Below, one piece after another: positions 1 through 6,953 of a stretch of 18,326 nucleotides of DNA (position 1 is the stretch's first letter; each line of letters opens with the position of its first letter). A model generated the notes under the pieces. The model was given only the letters and a program-made list of their open reading frames with translations. It was not told where the DNA came from and did no database searches. The position numbers were made by a program, and so were the translations under genes. The stretch comes from JBGCDD01 sp045105075. Its GTDB lineage: Bacteria > Pseudomonadota > Alphaproteobacteria > Rhodobacterales > Rhodobacteraceae. The stretch covers positions 1 to 18,326 of the forward strand of contig JBGCDD010000204.1 in NCBI GenBank assembly GCA_045105075.1, in the 5' to 3' direction.

Positions 1-1
1 G

Positions 2-52
2 CGCGATATGTCCAGCGACACGTTTCACGAATTGACCAAGGTGCTGGCATGA
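2..52 (+). CDS. C-terminal tail of an unidentified upstream gene (partial)
   Basis: The frame open from the left edge encodes 16 residues ending HELTKVLA and stops at TGA 50-52. That stop overlaps the ATG of the next gene in an ATGA arrangement, the usual sign of a translationally coupled operon. The remnant is too short to assign a family. Its value is that it shows the SDR/M20/EamA genes are the downstream part of a longer operon beginning outside the window. Confidence 0.5.
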   Translation, partial: RDMSSDTFHELTKVLA

Positions 53-792
53 CCCGGCGCACGGCTTTGGTGACCGGGGTTGTGGGCGGCATCGGTGCCG
101 CAATTGCGGCCCGTTTGGCGGGCGATGGCGCACAGGTTGTCATGACGGATTTGCCCGGTGAGGCCTTGCAGAGCGCCTGCGAAAATCTTGGCCTGCCAGC
201 AATCGCCGCCGATCTGGGTGATCCCGATGCGGTGCAAGAAATGGTCGCGCGGCTGCGCACAAATCACGGCGCGCCTGACATTCTGGTCAATGCAGCAGGT
301 GGCGTTCGGGGCCAGACTGGCACGCCGCTGGAAGACGTGGACCCCGCCGCCTGGCAGGCCATCTTTGCCATCAATGTCGATGCCACGCTTTATCTGACCC
401 AAGCGCTGGTTGGGGAAATGAAAACAAAGGGTTATGGTCGAATTGTGACCATCAGCTCGGGCGCTGGCCTGCGCCCCAGCCTGACAGGAATCCACGCTTA
501 TACGGCCGCAAAACACGCGTTGGTGGGGCTGACAAAACAGCTGAGCCTCGAGCTTGGCCGCCATGGCATCACCGTCAATTCCATCGCGCCTGGTTTCATC
601 CTGTCCAACCCCGCAACCCTTCGTCAATGGGAGGCCTATGGCCCCGACGGGCAGGCGCAACTGGTCAACCGCATCCACACCCGTAGATTGGGAACGCCCG
701 AAGATATCGCCTCGGCTGCGGCCTTTCTGACCGGTCCCGAGGCGGGATGGATCACCGGCCAGATCCTAAGCGTCGACGGCGGCCTAAACTGA
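49..792 (+). CDS. SDR family NAD(P)-dependent oxidoreductase
   Basis: A 247-residue classical short-chain dehydrogenase/reductase. The Rossmann cofactor motif TGVVGGIG lies at residues 9-16, NAAGG at about 81-85, the catalytic serine in ISSGAG at about 135-140, and the YxxxK pair is Y151/K155. The C-terminus has the common ITGQ...VDGGLN ending. Length and motifs match FabG-like SDRs, which interconvert alcohols and ketones using NAD(P)H in the cytoplasm. The substrate cannot be read from the sequence. The ATG overlaps the stop of the preceding gene, and the M20 peptidase starts 10 bp after the stop, so it sits in a + strand operon. It could be a dehydrogenase for a hydroxy-intermediate of the neighbouring catabolic system, but no operator of the local GntR type lies directly before it. 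Confidence 0.93.
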   Translation: MTRRTALVTGVVGGIGAAIAARLAGDGAQVVMTDLPGEALQSACENLGLPAIAADLGDPDAVQEMVARLRTNHGAPDILVNAAGGVRGQTGTPLEDVDPAAWQAIFAINVDATLYLTQALVGEMKTKGYGRIVTISSGAGLRPSLTGIHAYTAAKHALVGLTKQLSLELGRHGITVNSIAPGFILSNPATLRQWEAYGPDGQAQLVNRIHTRRLGTPEDIASAAAFLTGPEAGWITGQILSVDGGLN

Positions 793-802
793 GAGTCTTG
801 CC

Positions 803-2215
803 ATGAATGACCCTGTTTTGACCCAAGCGCTGGATCGACAGCCCCAACTGATTGCGGATTTGAAAACTTTTGTGGCCTGCCGCTCGGTCGGGGCCGATCC
901 GGCGATGGCCCAAGGTATGGAAGACGCCACAGCCTTTGTCGAAACCTGCCTGAAGGCGATGGGATTTCAGCGCTGCCAACGTCTGACCCCCGCTGATGGC
1001 AGCGGGCAACCGGCGATTTACGGCGAACGCATGGACGCGCCCGGCAAGCCGACCTTGCTGATCTACGCCCATTACGACGTACAGCCCTCGGACCCGGAGG
1101 AAAAATGGCACACGCCGCCATTTGAAACAGTCGAGCAGGACGGCAAACTGTTTGGCCGTGGCATTTCGGATGACAAAGCGCCGATGATGATCGCGCTTGA
1201 GACCTTGGCGGCTTTTGTTGCGGTGGACGGGTGCCTGCCGATCAACGTGAAACTGCTGATCGAGGGCGAGGAAGAAACCGGGTCACCGTCCTTGCCCGGT
1301 ATTTTGCAAACCCACCGCGATCTGTTGGCCGCCGACGCGGTGCTGTCAGCGGATGGCGCCCGCTGGCGCCCCGATCTGGTGGCGCTGAACGTCGGCTCGC
1401 GCGGCAACGCGGGCTTTGAAATGCGGGTCCAAACCGCAGCCCAAGACCTCCATTCCGGGCGATACGGCGGCATCGTGGCCAACCCTTTGCACGTCATGTC
1501 AAAGCTGATCGCCGGACTGCACGACGCCGACGGGCGCGTCGCGGCACCTGGATTTTACGATGGCGTGGCCGAGCCTACCACATCCGAACGCGCTGAAATT
1601 GCCGCAATTCCCTATGATGAAACCGCGGCCTTTGCCGCCATTGCCGCCCACCCAAGCGGAGAGGCCGGATATTCCACGCTCGAGCGGCTCTGGATGCGCC
1701 CAACGCTGGATGTGAACGGCATGTGGGGCGGCTATAGCGGCGCGGGGTCGAAAACCGTGATCGCGCACGAAGCCTTTGCCAAGCTGACAATGCGGCTGGT
1801 GCCCGGGCAGGATCCACAGTGCGCCAAACAGGCGGTGATCGATCATCTGCACGCACAATTGCCGCCCGAGGCCAGCCTGGAGATTTACGGCGATCGAGGC
1901 CAAGGCGGCGCTTACGCTGTGCCGCCAGACCACCCGCTGCTCGCCGCCGCCGAGGCCGCATTGATCCACACAACCGGGCAAAAGCCGCTGAAAGTGCGCA
2001 TCGGGGCGTCTTTGCCATTAACGGAAATCGTCTCACGCGTGCTGGGCTTGGACACAGTGATGTTTTCCTTTGCCATTGCCGACGAAAATTTCCACGCGCC
2101 AAACGAGTTCTTCCGCTTGTCTTCGATCTCGGATGGGTTGGCGGCCTGGGTTCAGATCCTGCGCCAAGTCGCCTTGATCAGCCCCGATGCGTTCACCCCC
2201 TACCGCCGCGGGTGA
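803..2215 (+). CDS. M20 family metallodipeptidase (CNDP/ArgE-DapE type)
   Basis: A 470-residue protein with the di-zinc M20 signatures in order: AHYDVQP (H90, D92), GRGISDDKAPMM with the bridging aspartate at about 123-124, EGEEETGSP with the catalytic and metal glutamates at about 156-158, SADG with D184, the dimerisation-domain DLHSG (H217), and a C-terminal DENFHAPNE. The length fits the carnosinase-like M20 dipeptidases, which hydrolyse dipeptides or related amides in the cytoplasm. ATG 803 is 10 bp after the SDR stop. The stop TGA 2213-2215 overlaps the GTG of the EamA gene. A dipeptidase close to a dipeptide-type ABC transporter regulon is suggestive of a peptide or N-acyl substrate, but the link is by proximity only. 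Confidence 0.94.
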   Translation: MNDPVLTQALDRQPQLIADLKTFVACRSVGADPAMAQGMEDATAFVETCLKAMGFQRCQRLTPADGSGQPAIYGERMDAPGKPTLLIYAHYDVQPSDPEEKWHTPPFETVEQDGKLFGRGISDDKAPMMIALETLAAFVAVDGCLPINVKLLIEGEEETGSPSLPGILQTHRDLLAADAVLSADGARWRPDLVALNVGSRGNAGFEMRVQTAAQDLHSGRYGGIVANPLHVMSKLIAGLHDADGRVAAPGFYDGVAEPTTSERAEIAAIPYDETAAFAAIAAHPSGEAGYSTLERLWMRPTLDVNGMWGGYSGAGSKTVIAHEAFAKLTMRLVPGQDPQCAKQAVIDHLHAQLPPEASLEIYGDRGQGGAYAVPPDHPLLAAAEAALIHTTGQKPLKVRIGASLPLTEIVSRVLGLDTVMFSFAIADENFHAPNEFFRLSSISDGLAAWVQILRQVALISPDAFTPYRRG

Positions 2216-3081
2216 GCGCACCCGCCGCCATCAATATCAGATATGGCGCCGCGTTGTTGGTGGCCGCTGCGGGACTGTTCACCCTGGATGTCACCGTTCT
2301 GCGGTTCCTGTCGCCCGATGTGCCGTTCGCCCAAATCATTTTCTTTCGCGCGCTGTGCCAGCTTGTGATCGTTGCGATCTGGATCGGCTTTTCCCGCCCG
2401 GCTTTGTTTGCGTCAAAACGCTGGCCCAAGCTGGTGGTGCGGGGGGTGACCAGTCTGGTGTGTTGGTGGCTTTATTACGCCAGCTTTCAACGACTTGACC
2501 TTGCGCTCGCCTCCACGTTGACCTTCACGACCTCACTTTTTGTGGTCGCCCTGGCCCCGGTTTGGCTGGGCGAAAAGATCGGCGCCTGGCGCTGGCTGAC
2601 CACGGCTATTGGCTTTGTCGGGGTGGTTCTGGCCAGCAAAGTCACGGGTCTGCGCATCGAGCCGGGTGTGATGTTCGGGCTCGGCTCGGCCTTGGCTGCC
2701 GCGATCCTGACTTTCCAGAACCGCGTGCTGGCGCGCACGGAACACACCGCGACAATCATGTTCTGGATCGCGCTGGTGGCCACACTTGGAACGCTGCCGC
2801 TGGCAATTGCGGGCTGGACCAGTCTTGGCATCGGTGACGCGATATTGCTGATCGTCGCAAGCACGCTGGCCACGGTCGGGATGCTGCTGACGGTCGAGGC
2901 CTATCGATATGGCGAGGTTTCGGCGCTGGCGACGTTCCCTTATGTGCGCCTGCTTTTTGCCATCGCGATCGGCTATTTTGTCTTTGCCGAGCTCGTAACA
3001 CCGCGCGAATTGATCGGGGCAGCCATCATCGTGATCTGCGGGTTGCTGGCCAATGAAAAGCGCAGCACACCAGAGACCTGA
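2212..3081 (+). CDS. EamA/DMT superfamily membrane transporter
   Basis: A 289-residue, strongly hydrophobic protein with about ten transmembrane segments, starting with an AALLVAAAGLFTLDV helix and ending in a basic tail after the last helix. It has the two-repeat layout of the drug/metabolite transporter superfamily, and a conserved-looking AFPYV-like segment (ATFPYVRLLF) in the second repeat. EamA proteins are inner-membrane permeases, often exporters of amino acids or metabolites; the substrate is unknown here. The start chosen is GTG 2212, which overlaps the M20 stop in a GTGA arrangement and gives the family length. The same frame stays open further upstream, but that part is antisense-free overlap with the M20 gene and should not be counted. 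After its stop there are 114 bp to the Rieske gene, with no clear terminator. Confidence 0.9.
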   Translation: MSAPAAINIRYGAALLVAAAGLFTLDVTVLRFLSPDVPFAQIIFFRALCQLVIVAIWIGFSRPALFASKRWPKLVVRGVTSLVCWWLYYASFQRLDLALASTLTFTTSLFVVALAPVWLGEKIGAWRWLTTAIGFVGVVLASKVTGLRIEPGVMFGLGSALAAAILTFQNRVLARTEHTATIMFWIALVATLGTLPLAIAGWTSLGIGDAILLIVASTLATVGMLLTVEAYRYGEVSALATFPYVRLLFAIAIGYFVFAELVTPRELIGAAIIVICGLLANEKRSTPET

Positions 3082-3158
3082 CCTGATTTGACCATTTTTC
3101 GACATCGCCGCAGAACGCACTGATTTTTCTTGGCCGACTCTGCACGATCATGTAAGGA

Positions 3159-3174
3159 ATCTGTGATCACAGAT
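3159..3174. promoter_or_regulatory. Putative GntR operator, site 1 (before Rieske oxygenase)
   Basis: ATCTGTGATCACAGAT is a perfect 16-bp palindrome ending 21 bp before the Rieske ATG. Its 12-bp core CTGTGATCACAG recurs exactly at 12876-12887 and 13721-13732, both beside genes of the same apparent pathway. The position between any promoter and the ribosome binding site fits a repressor site. Assignment to the GntR protein at 12938-13600 is inference. Confidence 0.75.
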
Positions 3175-3195
3175 GGACATGACCAAGGGGTTAAC

Positions 3196-4350
3196 ATGCC
3201 TTCCACACCAGCCATGACAGCGCAGGCCTTGCGGGGCGCGCTGAGCGATCTGAAAGCGCTTGATCGCGACAACGCGCGCACGATGCCGTCTGGATTTTAC
3301 ACGTCTGATGCCTTTCATGAGCTTGAAAAAGAACACATCTTTCGCCGCGAATGGGTGTGTTTGGGTCATGTGGGAGAGGTGCCAAACCCGGGCGATTTCT
3401 TCACGACAGACCTTGTGGACGAACAATTGCTGGTGTCGCGCGGCCATGATGGACAGGTCTATGTGCTGTCCAATGTGTGCCGTCATCGCGGCAATATGGT
3501 CGAAACCGCCGCCAGCGGAAATCGGCGCAGTTTCGTGTGCCAGTATCATTCCTGGACTTACGATACCGACGGTCAGCTGAAAACCGCGCCGCTGATGAAA
3601 AACGCCAAGAATTTTGATATGAAGGGCTGCAAACTGCCGCAGCTGGCCACCGAAATCTGGAACAACTTCATCTTTGTTAATCTTGATGGCACCGCCGACC
3701 CGTTGGCGCCGCAGCTGGAGACCCTGCAATCGCTTTTGCACAATTACCACCACGAAGAGCGCAACCTACTGTTCACCGATGACGCCGAGTGGGGGACGAA
3801 CTGGAAGAACCTGACCGAGAATTTCATGGAAGGTTATCACCTGTTTTCCACCCATCCCACGACCTTGCAGCCGATGACGCCAACCCAGCTTTGCCGCAAA
3901 GTTCCCGGGCAAGACCGTTGGACCGCGTATCGTTCGTATTACGACCCCAGCTATCCGCCGCGCGGTCCGTTTCACCCTGATATGAGCGAGGACGAAAAGA
4001 AAAACTCGATCCTTTTCAATGTGTTCCCAAGCTTTGTCATCGCTGTGGCGGCCAACTACACGCTGTTTTTGTGTCTGCGACCGAACGGGGCCGACAAGGT
4101 TGCTATCAGGTGGGGCGTGTGCGGGCTCAAGACCGATCCGACCGACCCCGAGGTCGTGGCCTATGTCGATCTGTGCAAAGCTTTCAACGCCGAGGACAAG
4201 GAAAAACTGGAAACCCTGCAACGGGCGCAAAACACGCGGTTTTACCACTCTGGCCCGCTGGCGCCGGACGATCTGGAAGGTACGATCTGGGATTTTCTGG
4301 GCTATATGGGTCGCATGCTGGGCGCTGAAAAAGAGCTGGAAGACGTTTGA
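3196..4350 (+). CDS. Rieske non-heme iron oxygenase, alpha subunit
   Basis: A 384-residue aromatic-ring-hydroxylating-type oxygenase alpha subunit. The Rieske [2Fe-2S] ligands are C95-x-H97 (CRHRG) and C115-x2-H118 (CQYHSWTY). The mononuclear iron site is in GYHLFSTH (H215, H220), with D366 in IWDFLGY as the likely carboxylate. The bridging position before NFMEGYH is glutamate (E208, in LTENF) instead of the classical aspartate, as reported for the carnitine oxygenase CntA. Related enzymes with this architecture N-demethylate or cleave quaternary amines. ATG 3196 is preferred over a TTG at 3130 because it follows an AAGGGG ribosome binding site and leaves the palindromic operator outside the coding region. 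No reductase or ferredoxin partner is encoded nearby. It converges on the deacylase gene with 11 bp between the stops. Confidence 0.93.
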   Translation: MPSTPAMTAQALRGALSDLKALDRDNARTMPSGFYTSDAFHELEKEHIFRREWVCLGHVGEVPNPGDFFTTDLVDEQLLVSRGHDGQVYVLSNVCRHRGNMVETAASGNRRSFVCQYHSWTYDTDGQLKTAPLMKNAKNFDMKGCKLPQLATEIWNNFIFVNLDGTADPLAPQLETLQSLLHNYHHEERNLLFTDDAEWGTNWKNLTENFMEGYHLFSTHPTTLQPMTPTQLCRKVPGQDRWTAYRSYYDPSYPPRGPFHPDMSEDEKKNSILFNVFPSFVIAVAANYTLFLCLRPNGADKVAIRWGVCGLKTDPTDPEVVAYVDLCKAFNAEDKEKLETLQRAQNTRFYHSGPLAPDDLEGTIWDFLGYMGRMLGAEKELEDV

Positions 4351-4361
4351 TCACCCGGGAC

Positions 4362-5372
4362 CTAGAGCACCTGATCTGACGGGATTTCCTCGCAGATCAG
4401 GCACAGATGATCGCCGGGGCGGACAACCGGATTGCGCCGCCTGATGGCAACAACCCCTGTGCGGTCTGCGTGAAACTCGGCCCGGATCTGACCGAAATTG
4501 TGCAGGTCATAAAGCGTCGCCACATGATCGCCGGGGTGCACCACCGCGCCAAGTGCCACATGCGTTTGCGCCAGCCCGTGATGGGCGGCGGTTGCAAAGC
4601 AGCTGCGCGCTCCAAGATCGATAAAGCGGGTCGGCTGGGCCTGCTCTGATCCACCGGTCAGCTTCAGATGCGCCAAAACCCTTTGAACCGCTTGCCAGCC
4701 GACCTGAAAAGACGCGTTGGAAAACCGCGCCAATCCGCCCAATTCGCAAGACAGGAACCGGGTCTGTTGCAGGTGCGCGGCGGTGTCAAAATCGCCGCCC
4801 TGCCCGTCAATCGGGCACACCATTGTGAACGGAGCGCCGAAAACCTGCGCCAGCTGCATGTTTTCGCGGTTTAGGTCGGCATCCGGCCCCACACACAAAA
4901 AACCACAATCGACATATTCTGTTGCGCCGCCACCAGAATGGAAATCGAGGATCACATCTGCCATCGCGATCAGATGCGCCTTGACGAAACCGGCGATGGC
5001 CGCAGTTGGCCCGGCATTGGCGTCGGTGGCGAAACTGCGGTTCATGTTGCCAAGGTCCAGCGGTGAGATGCGCGATCTGTTGTGTACCGCGGGCAAGTTC
5101 AACGCCGGCAGGAAGATGATGCGCCCCTGCACATCTTGCGGCGTGAGCCTCTGCATCAGCTGATGCAAAATCACCTGCCCCTCGTATTCATCGCCGTGAT
5201 TTCCAGCGCTCAGCAACACGGTCGGACCAGAGCCATTGCAAATCACACCCACCGGCAATTGAATCACGCTGAACGCGTGGTCATTGTCGGAATGGGACAG
5301 ATTGATAAAACCGCTGCGCTTGCCGGGGCTGTCAAAATCAAAATCGGTGCGCACAGTCCCATGAGACAACAT
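4362..5372 (-). CDS. Succinylglutamate desuccinylase/aspartoacylase family deacylase, DoeB-like
   Basis: About 336 residues with the M14-like zinc amidohydrolase motifs SAGNHGDEYEGQ (zinc H and E), the DLGNMNRSF substrate-binding segment, and VILDFHSGGG (third zinc ligand H), then a C-terminal beta domain. This motif spacing closely resembles DoeB, which removes acetyl from N-acetyl-diaminobutyrate in ectoine breakdown. The ectoine hydrolase DoeA is not in this window, so another N-acyl substrate is plausible. The start is taken as ATG 5372, eight bases after TTTAGG; GTG 5378, two codons further upstream, is the alternative but is too close to that site. It is the last gene of the - strand operon, 27 bp after mttB-like 1. 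Its regulation would follow the operator before the permease genes. Confidence 0.87.
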   Translation of the reverse strand: MLSHGTVRTDFDFDSPGKRSGFINLSHSDNDHAFSVIQLPVGVICNGSGPTVLLSAGNHGDEYEGQVILHQLMQRLTPQDVQGRIIFLPALNLPAVHNRSRISPLDLGNMNRSFATDANAGPTAAIAGFVKAHLIAMADVILDFHSGGGATEYVDCGFLCVGPDADLNRENMQLAQVFGAPFTMVCPIDGQGGDFDTAAHLQQTRFLSCELGGLARFSNASFQVGWQAVQRVLAHLKLTGGSEQAQPTRFIDLGARSCFATAAHHGLAQTHVALGAVVHPGDHVATLYDLHNFGQIRAEFHADRTGVVAIRRRNPVVRPGDHLCLICEEIPSDQVL

Positions 5373-5399
5373 CGTCACATCCTAAACCCTAAAGCGCCC

Positions 5400-6920
5400 T
5401 CAGGCGGACGCGGTGATGTCCAACTTACGCCTGGCGACATAAGCCTCAAGCTCTTCTTCCACCGCCGGGTCAATCGGGGGCTTTTCATAGTCGCGCAACA
5501 CTTGTTTCCAGATGCCATTGGCGCGCTGGGTTGCGGTTTTGGCGCCGTCATCACGCCAGGCTTCAAAACTGCGCCAATCTGACAGGATCGGGCTATAGAA
5601 TGCGGTCTCATAGCGTTCGAGCGTGTGCGCCGTGCCAAAGAAGTGCCCGCCCGGACCAGCCTCTGCCATGGCATCAACGCCAATCGCCTCTGGCGACAGG
5701 TCAATCGGGTCAAGCATAGCCGCGTGCAGTTGCAACAGTTCCGCATCCAATATCAGTTTTTCAAAGGAGCAGGTCAGCCCGCCCTCCAGCCAGCCACCCG
5801 CATGCATCATCACGTTCACATGGGCCTGAAAACAGGCACTGATCGACATGTCGGATTCGTAGGTTGCCTGGGCATCCACGCAGGCCGCGCCAGTGGTGTT
5901 GGACGACCGCAAAGGGATGCCATAACGCCGCGCCATCTGACCTGACACAATCACCGATTGCGCATATTCCGGCGTGCCAAAAGCCGGTGCGCCGGTTTTC
6001 ATATCCACGTTGGACGTGAAGTGGCCGTAAAACACTGGCGCGCCGCGCTGCGCCGCCTGCCCCAGAACGATGCCCGCCAGCGCTTCGGCGTTTTGTTGCA
6101 CCAAGGCGCCCCCGACAGTGGCGGGCGCCATCGCTCCGGCCAAAGTGAACGGCGTGATGTGCACCGGCTGGCCTGCGCGGGCAAATTCGATCACCGCCTC
6201 GGCCTGACCATCATCCAGCAACAGCGGCGAGTTGGTGTTGATGCCCCCCAAAATGCCAGGGCGCGCACGCAGCCCGTCGGCATCGGTTTGCAACGCAATA
6301 CGCGCCATTTCGATGCAATCACGGGCACGTTCGGCGGTGTTCATCCAACACGGTTGCCAGCCCTTGTCGCACAGGGTTGTTTGCGCCAGCATCATGTCCA
6401 GATGTCGGGTTTCGGGCGGCAGATCCAACGGTTCACACCCCGCGCCGCCTTCATGATGAAACACGTTCAGCGCCGCCGAGAGCTTGACGAAATTGCGCAT
6501 GTCCTCAACCGTGCCCGCGCGCCGGCCGCGATCCAGATCTGACACAAAGGACGGCCCACAAACCGTCGCAAAGGTCAACGAATTGCCCCCCACTGTGACG
6601 GTTTTCGCCGGATCGCGGGCGTGGATGGTGAATTCGGAGGGCAGGCCAACCAACATCTCTTCCACCAGTCCGGGATCAAAGCGCACCCTTTGCGTGTGAT
6701 CGTCCACATCGGCGCCAATGGCGCGCAACAGGGCTCGCGCAACCGTGCTGTTCACCACCAGACCAATGTCGCGCAGCACCTGCAGGCTGGTGTGATGGAT
6801 TACCTCGATCTGATCGACCGAGATCATCTCGACCGGGCGCAAAGGCGTGCGCAATTCTGCAAACGGGCGTTGCGATATCCCTTGTGTGCGCGGCGTTCGG
6901 GGCGTGCGGCGACGGGCCAT
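5400..6920 (-). CDS. MttB (trimethylamine methyltransferase) family protein 1
   Basis: A 506-residue member of the MttB superfamily, recognisable from GLVVNS, LPSEFTIHARDP, ATVCGPSFVSDLD, NTNSPLLLDDG, ITPFTLAGAMAPAT and GAPVFYGHFTSNVDMKTGAP. The frame contains no internal stop, so it is a non-pyrrolysine homologue. Characterised non-pyrrolysine relatives such as MtgB, MtpB and MtcB transfer a methyl from glycine betaine, proline betaine or carnitine to a corrinoid protein. No corrinoid protein is encoded here, so the acceptor is unknown. ATG 6920 is chosen because AGAGGA lies eight bases upstream; a TTG at 6941 would only add seven residues. It lies 33 bp after the DMGDH-like gene. The basic, Arg/Pro-rich N-terminus resembles that of the second MttB homologue. 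Confidence 0.92.
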   Translation of the reverse strand: MARRRTPRTPRTQGISQRPFAELRTPLRPVEMISVDQIEVIHHTSLQVLRDIGLVVNSTVARALLRAIGADVDDHTQRVRFDPGLVEEMLVGLPSEFTIHARDPAKTVTVGGNSLTFATVCGPSFVSDLDRGRRAGTVEDMRNFVKLSAALNVFHHEGGAGCEPLDLPPETRHLDMMLAQTTLCDKGWQPCWMNTAERARDCIEMARIALQTDADGLRARPGILGGINTNSPLLLDDGQAEAVIEFARAGQPVHITPFTLAGAMAPATVGGALVQQNAEALAGIVLGQAAQRGAPVFYGHFTSNVDMKTGAPAFGTPEYAQSVIVSGQMARRYGIPLRSSNTTGAACVDAQATYESDMSISACFQAHVNVMMHAGGWLEGGLTCSFEKLILDAELLQLHAAMLDPIDLSPEAIGVDAMAEAGPGGHFFGTAHTLERYETAFYSPILSDWRSFEAWRDDGAKTATQRANGIWKQVLRDYEKPPIDPAVEEELEAYVARRKLDITASA

Positions 6921-6953
6921 ATCAGGTGTCCTCTGGGTCAACGGTGAGCTGGT

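Noticed and set aside
1819..2211. A 131-residue N-terminal extension of the EamA protein.
   Set aside because: It overlaps the M20 gene in another frame and is Arg/Pro-rich without membrane character; the GTG at 2212 gives the normal length.
3159..3174. The palindrome as a CRP/FNR-type site (TGTGA...TCACA half-sites).
   Set aside because: CRP sites have a 6-bp spacer between the half-sites; here they are directly joined. The recurrence at only the local pathway genes points to the local GntR protein.
3130..3195. A TTG-initiated N-terminal extension of the Rieske protein.
   Set aside because: It would put the operator palindrome inside the coding region and lacks a ribosome binding site; ATG 3196 follows AAGGGG and matches the family N-terminus.
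4362..5372. An ectoine/hydroxyectoine degradation (doe) cluster.
   Set aside because: Only the DoeB-like gene is present; DoeA, DoeC, DoeD and the usual Ehu/Uehabc-type transporters are absent.
5400..6920. Pyrrolysine-containing MttB.
   Set aside because: Both MttB-like frames run without an internal amber codon and no pyl genes are present, so these are non-pyrrolysine homologues.
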